From contig CM060732.1 in the NCBI GenBank assembly GCA_030704615.1, forward strand, positions 80,809,171-80,873,170: a DNA stretch of 64,000 nt, read 5' to 3'. The notes under the pieces were generated by a model. It saw only the letters and a list, made by a program, of their open reading frames with translations. It did not search any database and had not been told where the DNA came from. The number at the start of each line of letters is the position of its first letter. Positions within the stretch are counted from its first letter, which is position 1. Shown here in pieces: positions 10,634 through 22,468 of this stretch. Source of the stretch: Takakia lepidozioides (lineage: Eukaryota; Streptophyta; Takakiopsida; Takakiales; Takakiaceae). Made by a program: the position numbers and the translations under genes.

Positions 10634-13600
10634 ATGGGGTCGGGCAAGCCAAAGCGAAAGCGGAACGGCCCAAAAGATGATGATCCTGGTGAGCCCGATG
10701 GGGGCGACGTGTCACCGAAGCGGCCGTTTGAGGAAGCGACGCAGGTTTCTGAAAACGAGGCCGCTCAAGAGCGGGAGGAATCCGAGGAGTCGGAGCCCGA
10801 GGAATCCCTGAGAGCTCCGACAGACCAACAGATGTCTCCCATGCCGGCAGCTCTTTGAGAAGGGTTGTTGGCGCAGTTTGGCGGGACGTTCAAAGACGTG
10901 TTGAAGGCGGCTAATGCCACTTCCACTAAGGCAAAGTTTAAGGTGAAGCCTAAGGAACCCGGCACCTTCGAGGGCATCCGAAATCGGAAGGCACTCAACA
11001 CCTGGCTCTTGGAGCTAGAGTAGTACTTCCGGGCGGCCAAGTTGAGTGATGAGGATCGGGTGGAAGTGGCTCCCACCTATTTGAGGGGCAATGCTCAACA
11101 ATGGTGGCAGAAACGCCTTCACGACCGAGGTCCAAGCCCGGAAACCTTGAACTGGAGTGGGTTCAAGGAATTGATGAAGAGACAGTTTGTGCCCCTCAAT
11201 GCGTCCTGGCTTGCCCGGGACAAGATGAGGAATTTGAAGCAAACAGACGACATTCGGGGATATGTCCAGGCTTTCAATGTGCTTTTGCTCGAAGTCGCGG
11301 ACATGGCAGAACCGGAAATGGTCTTCAACTTTGTGGCGGGACTGGCCCCATGGGCCAGGCGGAAGTTGGAGGAGAAGACACCTAAGACTTTGAACGAGGC
11401 AATTGAGAGGGCTGAATATTTCTCAGATGTCCCTAGGGGTGAAAGACAAGGCCGTACGGAGCTGAACCACAAGAAGACCCGGCGGGAAGGTGACTCCTTC
11501 CGACCGGAAAAGAAGTGGGATAGGCCACGCGGCGACAATGGCACGTGGAAATCGAAGGGAGGGCCTTCACACGTCAAGGCGGCACCCGGTGCTTCGAAAG
11601 GAAAAGTGGGTGGAGCAGCTTATGGTGGACAGAAGGCGACCTTTGATGGAGTGTGTTTCAATTGCGGAGAGCCCGGGCACATGGCCAAGAAGTGCACGAA
11701 ACCCCGACAATTGAACATGACTCGGGCAACCACGGAGCTGTCGGAAGATACCATCAGTCGCTTGGTGGAAGCGGTGGTCGCCAGGACTTGCAAGGTAGGC
11801 AACTATTCTTGTGAGTTGTATCAGGAAACTGGCGCATTGCGTAAAGGGAGTCACTTATTGTTCGTGGATGGGATAATATCCGGAACTAACGTGTCATTGT
11901 TGGTGGACACAGGAGCGTCGCACTCCTTCATGACACCGGCAATGGCACAAAAGCTGGGACTCCCGACAACTGACGTAGGGGCCTCTATTGAGGTGCGTTC
12001 TGCCAAAGGAGAACCGCAATTGGCGACGAGGTTGGCGTTTGATGTTCCTCTTCAACTGGGGAGTTGGGAGGGACGTGAGAACTTCACCGTCTGCGAGATC
12101 GATGGAGTGGATCTCATTTTGGGGATGACCTTTTTGAGCAGATCCGGAGCGGTCATAGATGGCCGCAAGAGGGTAGTCACGCTGCCATGTTGGAATGGTG
12201 GCGAGGTCTTACGAGTTTCGGAAACGCCCAAACTTGTGGGAGGGCAAATAAACCTTCTGTCAGCAAGGGAGTGGGCCGTGGAGGAGGCACACGAGCCCCA
12301 GTTTTTGCTCTACATTAGAGAAGTGAAGGGAGAAGGCGATGGAGAGCCGAGCCCAGATTGGATCAAGGGGATTTTGGAGAAATACCATGATGTGATGCCG
12401 GAGGATTTGCCAAGCGGCTTGCCACCGCGAAGAGGAGTTGACCACAAGATTGAGGTGATACCGGGATCAGAACCGCCTGCCAAGGCGCCCTACCGGTTGA
12501 GCCACAGAGAGTTGGTCGAGCTGAAGACTCAGCTCAAGGATCTAATGTCAAAGGGGTACATCCGGCCGAGTAAGTCACCTTACGGAGCCCCAGTGCTATT
12601 TGCAGACAAGAAGGATGGGACGCTGCGGATGTGTGTCAATTACAGGGCTCTGAATAAGGTGACTATCAAAAACCGGTACCCTTTGCCAAGGATCGATGAC
12701 CTCTTCGATCGATTGGCAGGAGCGAAGTATTTCAGCCGGATCGACTTGCGCTCCGGCTATCATCAAATTCGGGTGGCGGAAGGAGATGAGGAGAAGACCG
12801 CGTGCAGGACAAGGTATGGTTCATATGAGTTCTTGGTGATGCCTTTTGGGCTCACCAATGCACCAGCGACATTTAGCACGCTGATGAACAATCTTTTCCA
12901 GGAGTGGTTGGATGACTTTGTGATCGTGTACATCGACGACATCTTGATGTATTCGAAAACAAAGGAGGAGCACCTGGAGCACCTCAAAAGGGTGTTCCAG
13001 AAATTGCGGGAAGGGAAGCTGTATGCCAAAGCTTCAAAGTGCGAATTCGGGGTCACAAAAGTGGAGTTCCTGGGGCATGTGATTACACAGGATGGGATCA
13101 GAATGGATGACAGGAAGGTGAGGGCAATTTTGGACTGGGAGCCTCCGACTTCGGTCCCGGGAGTGCGATCCTTCCTAGGACTCGCCTCCTATTACCGGAA
13201 GTATGTGAGAAATTTCGCCAAAATCGCGGGGCCGCTGTCAGACCTTCTGTGTAAATCTAAAGTCTGGGCATGGAACACCTTTTGTGGCCAAGCTTTTGCT
13301 GAATTGAAGCAGCGGATGGCGGAAGCTCCAGTCTTGAAAATCCCGGAGTTCGATCGTCCGTTCGAGATACATACAGATGCGTCGGACTTCGCGATTGGGG
13401 GTGTACTGATGCAAGATGGACGTCCAGTGACTTACAAAAGTAAGAAACTGAATGAAGTGGAGCGACGGTGGCCGACGCACGAGAAAGAGATGAAGGCGGT
13501 GGTGCACTGTCTTGAGCTTTGGCGCCATTATGTTGGTTCCAACCCAGTGAAGGTGTTCATGGACAATGTCACAGTGAAGTATTTTGCCACGCAGCCCAAG

Positions 13601-15195
13601 TTGTCCCCAAAACAACTTAGGTGGCAAGATACTTTGGCGGTGTTCGAGGTGGATATCCAGTACAAACTGGGACGAGACAACGTGGTGGCCGATGCTTTAA
13701 GTAGAAAGCAGCAGCTCTTGTTGGTGTACAAGGGCGAGACGACGCTCCAAAGGAAGATCCAGAAGGCTTGCCGGAAGGATGAGCTGGCGAAGTCCGTGAT
13801 GCAGGACTTGAGGATGGGGGTTAAATCGCAGTTCCACTTGCAAAATGGACTGCTCCGGTATAAGCAAAAACGTCTCTACGTGCCGAAGGGAGGGATCAAA
13901 GATAGCCTCTTGAGAGAATGCCATGATAGCCCGCTTGCGGGCCACGGCGGAGCCAAGCGCACTACGGCACTCTTGAAGAAAGAGTATTTCTGGCCCAAAC
14001 TGAGGGAGGAGGCAGAGGAGTATGTCAAGACATGCACCACATGCCAACAAAACCGGAGCGAGTACAAAAAGCAAGCGGGGCTGTTACACCCTTGCCGATT
14101 CCAGAGGGGACTTGGAAAAGCGTCTCGATGGATTTCATGACTGCTATGCCGCTGTCAAAAGGATTCGATGCAATCATGGTGGTGGTGGATAGGTTCAGTA
14201 AAATGGGCCATTTCATCCCCACCAAGGAGACGGCAACGGCGCAGGAGACAAGACGACTTTACTTCGCCCACGTCTTAAAGCATCATGGAGTCCCGAAGGA
14301 TATTGTCTCGGACCGCGATCCAAAGTTTACGAGTAAATTTTGGAGGGCACTTTGGAAGAAGATGGGGACGAGGCTGAAGATGAGCACCGCCTTCCGACCT
14401 ACGACCGACGGCCAAACAGAAAGAGTGAATTCCGTAGTGAAGCAGATCTTGCGGAATTACGTGTCGGCAGACCAAACAGACTGGGTGGAACACTTAGACG
14501 CGGCAGAGTTCTGTTATAATAACTCAGAACACTCCGCAACGGGAGTTTCCCCTTTCGTATTGGTCTATGGAAAAGCACCTCTGGTGCCGACAAGTTGGGC
14601 CGCCCAGGACGTTGAGGAACCGGCAGTAGCGGCGGTACTGGAAGAACGCGAGCGTTTGTTGAAGCTCGCAAAGTACAACATTGCCAAAGCTAGGAAACGG
14701 TATGAAAGGCAGGCGAATCGGAAGCGGAGGGAAGTGAAGTTTGAGGCAGGCACTGAGGTCTGGTTGAACATCAAGAATTTCCGACTACCTCCGGAAGTGA
14801 GTCTGAAGTTCGTACCTTCGTATGCGGGACCCTTTTGCATTCGGAAGGTTATGAATGAGGATGTGTATGAATTGGAGCTGCCGGCAAACAGCAAGGTGCA
14901 CCCAGTATTCCATGTCTCCTTTTTGAAGCCTTACTTCAAAGATGAAGCGCGTCCGAATCGGCATCAAGTGTTGCGTCCGCTACCTATGCTGTTGGTTCAT
15001 GAAAATGAACCTGAGTACGAGGTGGAGGCAATACTTAAGTCGAGGAGGTTCAAGAACCGAAAAACGGAGTATCTCGTCAAATGGAAGGGCTATCATCATG
15101 TGGAGGCATCTTGGGTGCGTGCCTCAGAAATGGGAAACGCATCCGAGGCGGTTGCAGCTTTCGAAGGGCGACCTCAAAAGCGGAAGAAGCGTTGA
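10634..15195 (+). pseudogene. gag-pol of the chromovirus, broken by two stops and one frameshift
   Basis: From ATG 10634 one frame runs to about 14,090, with stops only at TGA 10856-10858 and TAG 11021-11023. A one-base shift near 14,085-14,095 moves integrase to the next frame, which runs to 15195. Domains in order: acidic Gag; zinc knuckle [14 protein letters not shown] (about 11655); protease VDTGASHSF; reverse transcriptase with YIDDILMYS (about 12930); RNase [15 protein letters not shown]; integrase HHCC region, catalytic core (SDRDPKF, TDGQTERVNS); C-terminal chromodomain with YLVKWKGYHHVEASW (about 15068). Everything else is intact, so the copy is young but probably inactive by itself. 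Both stops could arise by C-to-T change. Confidence 0.93.
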
Positions 15196-16064
15196 TGGGG
15201 ACATCAACCTTGGAGCGTGGGGGAGGAAATGCATGCTCAGCCCGGCTTAGCTAGCTTAGGAATCCGATTGCAAAAACTTGTATTGTACAAAACGTGCTAT
15301 AAATGAAATGGCTTCCAAATGTTGTGCGTCCTATTTTGTTTGGAATGGTGATGCATGGTATGGTTGGCTAGTGTGTAGAATGCATGCTAGCTTATAAAAG
15401 TGGGAGAGGTAAATTGGGTTAATCGTGTGTTTGCGTAGTGCCGAAATCGGGTGACCCCCATCCAAGGGGCAAGGAAACTTGCGCCTTCTTTGGGAGTTCA
15501 CGTGCTAGTGCGCACCTGGCGCGTGCGTGTACTATAACTACGCTACCGTGGGGGTTGCCTTGTAGTGCGGGCTAACGCGGAAGCTACGTGCTTCCGTTCA
15601 CGTACTATAATCGTGTAGCCTCGGGACGAAGTCGTAGTGCGGCTTCAGCGTGTTCCCGTACCTCAGGCCAGCATTCCAAGGCGGACCCAATTGTAGTGAT
15701 TGGGGCGCACGGTTGGTTCAAGGTTATCTTCCTAGTCAAAGAGGGTCCCAGGGAACCCTTGCTCAAGGTGATGCCAAAAGCGGCATCATGAGCGGTCGCA
15801 AACAATGTTGTTGCAGTAAGGCGATTTGATCCTCGGGGAGGATCGTTCCTTGGCCTTGAAGTAGGCCAAGAAGAGTGCACTGGGAGGAGCTGGAGAGGCT
15901 CCACCCTTGGCCGGAACTTGGAGGAAGTCGGCCGAACTAGCTAGTGGAGAGTAGAGTCAAGTGTGGGGTTTGGTTCTTTGCTATGGGACGCCACAACTTG
16001 GATGTTCGTTTCTACAAAGTGGACAAGTCGATGAGGACATCGACTCCCTGTTGGTAGGGGTGTG

Positions 16065-16782
16065 TGTCGCGGCCCTTTGCCTTGAGGGCAAGGGGTCGGG
16101 ACACATGAGGGGCTGCCCCTGTGGTGGGGGCAGCGGCAGCGATAGGTATGGGGGGCTGAAGCACCCTTGAGTGCCCAAGGCACTCAAGGAGGCGGAGGCG
16201 CTCACTAGGTGGAGCCCCGCACACCGGGTTGCGATGGGGGTGGCTCCACAAGGGGTGGTGGTAGCTTAGCGAGACTTAGTGGGGGTGGCATAGGACTCAC
16301 CATGGGGGCGGAGACCTCGTGGTGGGAGTCGTGGGGAGTCTTGGGACTCATCACGGTCCATAGGGGCCATGGTGAATGGGCCAAGACTCACCGCGACTCA
16401 TCACCGGGAGTCGAGGGTTTTCGTGGTGGTTCGCCATAAAATGGCATGGTTGGTTGTGAAACCCCCGCGGACAGCTACAGAAGTATATATAAGGGGAGTA
16501 GTGACCCCGAGAACGGTGCAAGCCCGTTGGTGACCAAAAACTAGTGAGTAAGCGAGCGAGCCGGAAAGCGACCAAAGAGTGGGGAGCTGTTCCGGACTGC
16601 CATCTACCAAAGGGAATTCCACTAGGCCCAAATAGGTGGAGGGTTTAGTGGGAGAGCGAAGGGGGACCATTATGTCCCGGTGAGCAGCCGAAGGCCCGGC
16701 GGCCAGGTTGGGAGTCAGGCGCGCGCATCAAAGCGAGTAACTATGACTTGAAGGGGAGCTTACCGAAGTGAGGTGCGCGACA
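16065..16782 (+). repeat. 3' LTR of the chromovirus
   Basis: 718 bp, matching the 5' LTR except for the 11 substitutions and 10-bp deletion. It retains tatatataagg at 16484-16494. No strong polypurine tract precedes it; ttggtaggggtgtg (16051-16064) is the best candidate. Confidence 0.97.
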
Positions 16783-18050
16783 TGAACTATCACTTACCCA
16801 CCCACCGGGAAAGTGAAGGGAGGTTGTTCAGAGTGAATGCATTGGAATGTGATCTTACTGTGGAAGTCCATCTTAGGTCCGCTGTCCCTGCCTAGCTAGA
16901 ATTATACCATGCTTCTACTTATGCTGGTCACTTAGGGGGTTACCAAAACTGTGAAAAGGCTCTAAGAGCAGTATCACTGGAAAGGCCTAGTTAAGGACGT
17001 TTCAGCTTTCATTGCAAGGTGTGTACCCTGTCATGCCAAGACCATCTTGCCTAGGACCAAAGCACCGCTCCCTTTGCATCCTATCCCGGTTACTAAACCC
17101 TTTGCCCAAGTGGGCTTAGATCTTGTTGGACCCCTCAAACCTACGTCTAAGGGCCATGCATACCTTGCTGTTGCTACAGATTACATGACTAAATGGGTTG
17201 AGCTCCGACCCCTGGTCACTAATGACAGTGATGAGGTGGTACAATTCTTCTTTGATAAGGTGATTCTCCGCCATGGTTGCCCTCTTGAGATCCTCACGGA
17301 TCAAGGTACAAAATTCTGCAACTAGCTTATGAAGATTGTATTGTTCAATCTAAACACTAAACATGTCGTGTTTGCCCCTTATAACCCCCAGTGCAATGGC
17401 CTGACTGAGCGTTTTAACAAGACAATGTGCCAGATGCTAGAGAAAAATGGGTCACTCATAGATGAATGGGACATTGCTGTGCCTATCCTGCTGTTTGCCT
17501 ATCGAACCTCTATTCATGCCAATACCAAAATTTCTCCTTTTGAACTTTTGTATGGTAGGAAGTGTAGAACTCCTTTGCATATCTCCTGGCTGCAGGTATC
17601 CGCGATTGAGCCGGAAAATTGGGAAGTCTTTTTGATTTCCATGGATGCTAGACGACGTAGTTTGCGTGAAACAACTAAATCTAACATTGTGTTTGCCCAA
17701 GCTGCTTAGACCAAGAATTACAATAGACGTGTTGTGTATTCTGAGTCATTCAGGGTAGGCCAGTATGTTTATGTCAGGCTCCAGCCTGGTAAGCAGGTAT
17801 CTAAGGCCAAACGTCGGATTGATGGCCCTTACCTTATCTCTGATATTCTTCCTGACAGGCAGTATGTCTTGCTTCCCCAACATGCTTCTACTCCTCACTT
17901 AGCTAGCTCCATTCATGTTTCATTACTTGTTTCATGCACTCTTACTTTTGATCTAACCTGTTTGAATGTTGAGAACCGCAAGGTGATTTTCACCCCTACA
18001 GCTCGGACAGTTCGTGATCCGGCCCTGTCATCTTCTTCTTTAGCGTAGTT
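16783..18050 (+). pseudogene. Host Ty3/gypsy pol, 3' part (integrase and C-terminal region)
   Basis: After one copy of TGAAC the host frame resumes at 16788 in the same phase in which it broke at 9850. The integrase zinc region (YHASTYAGHLGG, then CKVCTLSC) is followed by the core: GLDLVGPLKPTSKGHAYLAV, ILTDQGTKFCN, PYNPQCNGLTERFNKTM. A basic C-terminal part follows (FRVGQYVYVRLQPGKQ, KRRIDGPYLISDIL). Stops at about 16880, 16993, 17053, 17323 and 17707 mark it as dead. No chromodomain is seen, so it is a different lineage from the inserted element. Confidence 0.88.
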
Positions 18051-18319
18051 TTACATTTCGTGCTAGTTTTCTACACCAATTGTAGCACTTGGGGTTTTTC
18101 CTATGGGATGTTTTGTCCTCCACCCAACTTGCAGGGTGAGGTTTTCTTCCCTAAGTTCATCTCTTGTGTGCCGGGTGTGCAATTTGTTTTGGCTAGGCTT
18201 CGTTTTTTGTTCTTCCTGAGCTCATCGCTCGCAGGAGCTCGCAGTTTCTAGTGGCCCCCGTAGGCTTCACATATGTGGAGCTGGGATTCCTTCTCACCTT
18301 CTTTTTCGACTTGGATGAA

Positions 18320-18642
18320 CGGAGGGGGATGTACCCCAGATGATTTAGGGATGGACGGAACCAGGATGAAGTCTGGATGAACTTACACCTTGCGCATGAG
18401 GATGAGTTGGCAACAATTTATGACTTTATTAGGTGCTGTCTTATTCTAACAACTAGTTTAGGATTAGATTATGATGGATCTGGGTGATCTGGTTTCTTTC
18501 TATGGCTATGCCGGAAGGGCATCTGGCTGGCCTATATGTAAGTGCCACACGGCACTAGGATTAAATTACGACCTAATACTATTTAAGCTCCACTGCCGTG
18601 GCAGTGAGGGTGGTGGCTTTTGGGTCTTACGCGGGTGTACAC
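18320..18642 (+). repeat. Candidate polypurine tract and 3' LTR of the host element
   Basis: ggaggggga (18321-18329) is followed at once by tgtacccc, the expected polypurine tract/LTR-start arrangement. A TATA-like ctatttaagc lies near 18580, and gtgtaca near 18642 could close the LTR. The 5' LTR is missing, so the ends cannot be verified. 18643-18989 shows no gene, only A-rich sequence at its end. Confidence 0.3.
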
Positions 18643-18985
18643 TTGGTGTAACGGTGTACTTGAGTGTGTTGATGAATGCGTTTTGGATGTTCGACACTGT
18701 TGCGTCCTCTTCGTGAGATTCCATCTTCTCTGCCAAGCCCATCTATCGACTACATCCCCCCTTGATAGAATTAAGTCCGGTAGAGGAAGGGGAACAAACC
18801 CATAGCGCCGGAATCAGGCTTCACACCCCTTAAGCCAAGAAAAGTCCCCTTTCCTTAAAACAAAAACAAAAACAAGGAAAATAGTCCCATGTTTAGAAAA
18901 AAATAAAGAAAGAAAAAAGCTTGTGGATTTTTTGGGTATCTCTAAAAATAGCTCCATATTGAAAAAAATAGCTCCTTAACTAAAT

Positions 18986-18989
<4 letters not shown>

Positions 18990-19025
<36 letters not shown>

Positions 19026-19740
19026 GGAGGTAAGAGGGGGATTGTAGCCCTGCCAAATTTATTGAAGAAGAGGTAAGGAAAAAATAACCTTACAGAGAGC
19101 CATAAGGCAGATTACAGAGGTACCACTCAGAACCAACATTATAGAAATCAAGGAGGATGAATTTAGACTAAGTAGGAATTAATTCCTTACATAAAACAGG
19201 GAGAAGTGAGGAGAAAGGATAGATCTGAAGTGTCCACCTTGCAGAGATGAACCTGTCCAGCAAGAAGAAGGAGAGCAGGACCTAGTCTGCCAGAAAACAT
19301 CCTACATACTGCCTCCTTTCCTCTTAGGACCCTCATAAGTAAGCTGTGTCTTTGCCTTTGCTTTCCTAGAGCCACTACGTTTGTGTCTCCAATTTATTTC
19401 CGTGTCTTCATTCTCCAGCGGAATCTGTTTCTTACTAGTTGAGCTTCCAACAGGTAGGGGGGGAATCTTCCCACACAATTCTTGTGTCTTCAATTCTCCT
19501 GTAGAAAACAAAGTCCTTCCCCCAAGATTCGTCAAACTTGGCGAGTTGGGGTCTTCGATTGCTGTGACATTTGGAAAGAGCTGCAAGCAAAACAGACCAA
19601 GCTTTGCGAGTCTCAAACCTAAGGTCTGAGTGAGCCAGATAAAGAACTTTCTGCACACACGGCCTCTCTTTCTGATACACCACACAACACCTCATTTTCC
19701 ACAACTGCCAACGGATTATCCCCCTGAGATTCCCACACTC
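18990..19740 (-). mobile_element. Probable non-LTR (LINE) retrotransposon 3' end
   Basis: A 35-base T run (18990-19024) reads as a poly(A) tail on the minus strand. Upstream on that strand is an open frame with RWQLWKMRCCVVYQKERPC (from about 19728), resembling the tryptophan-rich C-terminal end of plant LINE reverse transcriptases. A second overlapping frame (19302-19685) continues with KRSGSRKAKAK. No reverse transcriptase core is present. I infer a 5'-truncated LINE; domain identity is weak. Confidence 0.4.
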
Positions 19741-19918
19741 GACAAGAAGAGCTTTTGAACAAAAGCAACAACATAAAGTCTAGAAAAAGAAGAAAAGAAT
19801 CTAGATTATTTATATAAGCATTTTAAAGTAAGTAATCCCTTTTACCCAAAAAGAAAAGAAAAAGTTCAAGAAACCTAAAAGAAAATATTTTTTGAACTTA
19901 CAAATTGCTTTATGAACA

Positions 19919-19927
19919 TATAAAAGG
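19919..19927 (+). promoter_or_regulatory. Putative TATA box of the dirigent gene
   Basis: TATAAAAGG lies 215 bp upstream of the dirigent start codon, consistent with a plant core promoter giving a leader of roughly 185 bases. Another AT-rich tatttatataagc at about 19808 is an alternative. Confidence 0.5.
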
Positions 19928-20141
19928 CTCAACGGTGAACGATTGTAGCTCATTTGCAGTCGTTCTAAAGTTCAGTTTGGTGTAGAGTCTGTACAAGCTG
20001 TGGGTTTGTTGTGTGTATCGTTTCGAAGTTCAGTGTTCGCTGAGATTCTTGACAAGACCAACGTTGTTGTCTGGTTTAAAGTTTCTGCCACTCAATTGAA
20101 ACCATTCCTCAGTGTTCAACTGCTGTAGTTGCATACAAGCC

Positions 20142-20777
20142 ATGGTGTCAATCACTAGCAACGGTAGAATGACAGCCAGTATCATAAATCAACGAGTAGT
20201 GTTGATGGTTGTTGCCATGTGGGCAATTTTGAATACAAGTACGAGCATGGCATTTGCAGGCACAAAGTTTGGGGATCAGGCACCACCCAGCCTCTTTCCT
20301 GCAAGACAAAGCAAAATGCTCAATTTCTTTTTGCACGATGACTTGATGATTGGGCAGAATTCCAGTGCCATAACTGTGCTGTTGCCAGTGGCAGGATTTA
20401 ATTCGACGTCGCTACAAAATCAGAGCTTCTTCGGATCTACTGTTGTGTTGGATGATGCTATCACGCTAGGCGCTGATCCTAACTCTTTGGAATTGGGGCG
20501 AGGTCGTGGCTTCTACGTTTGGGATGCAATGAACATCACTGGTCCGGGCATTGAGTTTATTTTCACAGCTGTTTTCAACGAGGCGAGTGGCTATGGCGGC
20601 AGCACACTGAGCTTCCAGGGTCACGATGTTGTGGTTGATCCGGTGAGGGAGCTGTCTATCAGTGGCGGTACTGGTGAGTTCCGTTTGGCTCGAGGGTGGG
20701 CTGTGATCACCACCTACACATTGATTGGTGGAGCTGCAAACCTCAACATCACGGTCTATGTATTTACTGGGTGTTGA
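20142..20777 (+). CDS. Dirigent family protein
   Basis: An intronless 211-residue protein. I start at ATG 20142 (context caagccATGG) because no earlier in-frame ATG exists. Residues about 19-39 (RVVLMVVAMWAIL...MAFA) form a signal-peptide-like hydrophobic segment, so it is predicted to be secreted to the wall. Dirigent hallmarks follow: LNFFLHDDLMIGQN, FGSTVVLDDAIT, GRGRGFYVWDAMN, FTAVFNEASGYGGSTLSFQG, and ELSISGGTGEFRLARGWAVI near the C-terminus. Length and layout fit single-domain dirigent proteins, which steer stereoselective phenoxy-radical coupling in lignan or lignin chemistry. The specific reaction cannot be predicted. A TATA box lies upstream and a SINE downstream. Confidence 0.95.
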   Translation: MVSITSNGRMTASIINQRVVLMVVAMWAILNTSTSMAFAGTKFGDQAPPSLFPARQSKMLNFFLHDDLMIGQNSSAITVLLPVAGFNSTSLQNQSFFGSTVVLDDAITLGADPNSLELGRGRGFYVWDAMNITGPGIEFIFTAVFNEASGYGGSTLSFQGHDVVVDPVRELSISGGTGEFRLARGWAVITTYTLIGGAANLNITVYVFTGC

Positions 20778-20898
20778 TTTTTTTCTGCCTTCAGAGTTGG
20801 GTTTACCATCAAGAGATGGATTTTATTTACATTCAGTTGCAAAGATTTAGTATGCAACTAAGTTGTCCCAAAAGTCTTTAGATGATATGCAGGTTGGC

Positions 20899-21076
20899 GG
20901 ACAACCAGCATGTAGCCCAGTGGTAATGGGCACATGCCACGCTGGATGTGGTTGTGGGTTCAAACCACCGGCTGGTGTGTCATGAAGGTGTCCACCTTTT
21001 AGCTGGAAGGAGTAGCCCTTCTGGTGAAGTGACACCATACTTTACGCTCCCTTCCCTTCGGGAGACGTATATATAT
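20899..21076 (+). mobile_element. tRNA-derived SINE, copy 1
   Basis: Pol III internal promoter motifs are present: A box tgtagcccagtggtaatggg (20911-20930) and B box ggttcaaacc (20957-20966). The body matches the copy at 44828-45009 (tgtcatgaaggtgtccacc, gaagtgacaccata). It ends in a TA-rich tail. A 14-bp flanking repeat, atatgcaggttggc (20885-20898) and atatgcaagttggc (21077-21090), has one mismatch and reads as a target duplication. Confidence 0.85.
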
Positions 21077-21090
21077 ATATGCAAGTTGGC

Positions 21091-22275
21091 TGTGTTACTT
21101 GGTAACAAAGTTGTGTGGGTAGGCCACATGTATGACAAATTTGAAAGTTTGGGCCAGGGACCTGTCCCATGTTTAAAAAGGAAAGAGGAAAAAAAGAAAA
21201 AATATTGAAGTTTGAGATTTAATCTTGAAATGACGCATATATTCTTGGTTTGAATGAGATATTTTTGAAAATATGTAGCCCATGATTGAATCAAATCACT
21301 TAAAAAACAAAACAAGACAAAAATGATGTATATATTGATCATGGTGTGTAGATTTGTTGTCCATGTTTTATTCGGAGCTTCTTGCCCCTCACCTTGGTTT
21401 TCTAGAATACTTTGATGGTAGTATTAGGTTGGTTGAGTTAGTTGACCTTCGAATATCTTCTTATTTTTTTTTCTTATTTTATTATTTTATTATTTGCTCA
21501 AGCACCACATAGTATTATAAAAAGACCCAACTTAGTGGGGTGACTGCCCAAATGAATTACTCTTCCGGGACATGTTCCAGGGATATTGCTTTCCAGGATC
21601 AGGCTCGCTGCTTAGCCTTGCTAATCGTAACTGTTCACCGGGGTATCCGTCACGGTTCGCCGTGTGTTCTTTTCCCCCATAATAATTCTAATAAAATTTA
21701 ATCCAGGGCTCTGTCCCTGTTAACCTAAAAAACAAGAAAAAGGGTAAAAGTCTCCCCAAGAGGAGAAACAAAATCTCATAGAGCTAGATATGTTAACAAA
21801 AAGAAATCAAACTAGAACTAGTATCACCTACTGCCTGAAGAAGGTCAGACAACAGGAAAGAGGATGGGTCAGAAAGTGAGGGGAGGTCAATCTTTCAGAA
21901 CTGCTCTAGTGCAGTCATAGAAACACTAACTTCAACTTCTTCTACATGTGTTGTTGAAGCTGATGAAGTCTTTTGTTTATAAGATATTATCATTGCATGC
22001 GTGGATTTGTAAAATTATTTTGGGGTGTGATGTCTGACCTTAGTAGATGAAAAATAAACAAAATAAAATCCTAAACTAAAAGATTAACTGTCCTACTTGG
22101 ATATAATGTTAATTTGCTTATAAACCTCTGTACAGTTTCAACACATTACTATGTGTGTTGGAGGATAGGTAAGAGAGATTGTACTTACATCCATAAGTCA
22201 AACATGAGTTCTCTTATGGTTGCTGGGCACTTTATACACAAACACTTTTGGGCTTCCCTTGATTTTGGATTGTAG
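21091..22275. other. No gene recognised
   Basis: AT-rich sequence with no supported ORF or element edge. It may contain introns or upstream parts of the interrupted Agenet-like gene that follows, but no exon could be placed. Confidence 0.4.
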
Positions 22276-22468
22276 TGCAAGGCAAGTTTCGGCAACCCAA
22301 AATTGGAAGACCAAGTGTTGAAGTGGTTTGTCAACCGATTCCACCGCCCTTATGCACTTTACCAAAACCACACCCCTCCAAACAGACTGGCTAAGCAGCC
22401 CATGCCAGCAGAAAACTTGGCGACAATCTGGGACAAAAAGAAATCAGCTCTAGAAGATCAGTGCATTC

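Larger units (their letters stand above)
9851..16782 (+). mobile_element. Full-length Ty3/gypsy chromovirus LTR retrotransposon
   Basis: The 6,932-bp element has LTRs at 9851-10578 and 16065-16782, both TGTCGC...GCGACA. The direct repeat TGAAC flanks it (9846-9850 and 16783-16787), a 5-bp target duplication. The primer-binding site matches initiator-Met tRNA. The interior encodes gag with a zinc knuckle, protease, reverse transcriptase, RNase H, integrase and a C-terminal chromodomain. It sits inside the pol of an older Ty3 element, a nested insertion. My hand count of the LTRs gives 11 substitutions in 718 aligned bases (10 transitions) plus one 10-bp deletion, about 98.5 percent identity, so the insertion is fairly recent. 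Confidence 0.97.
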
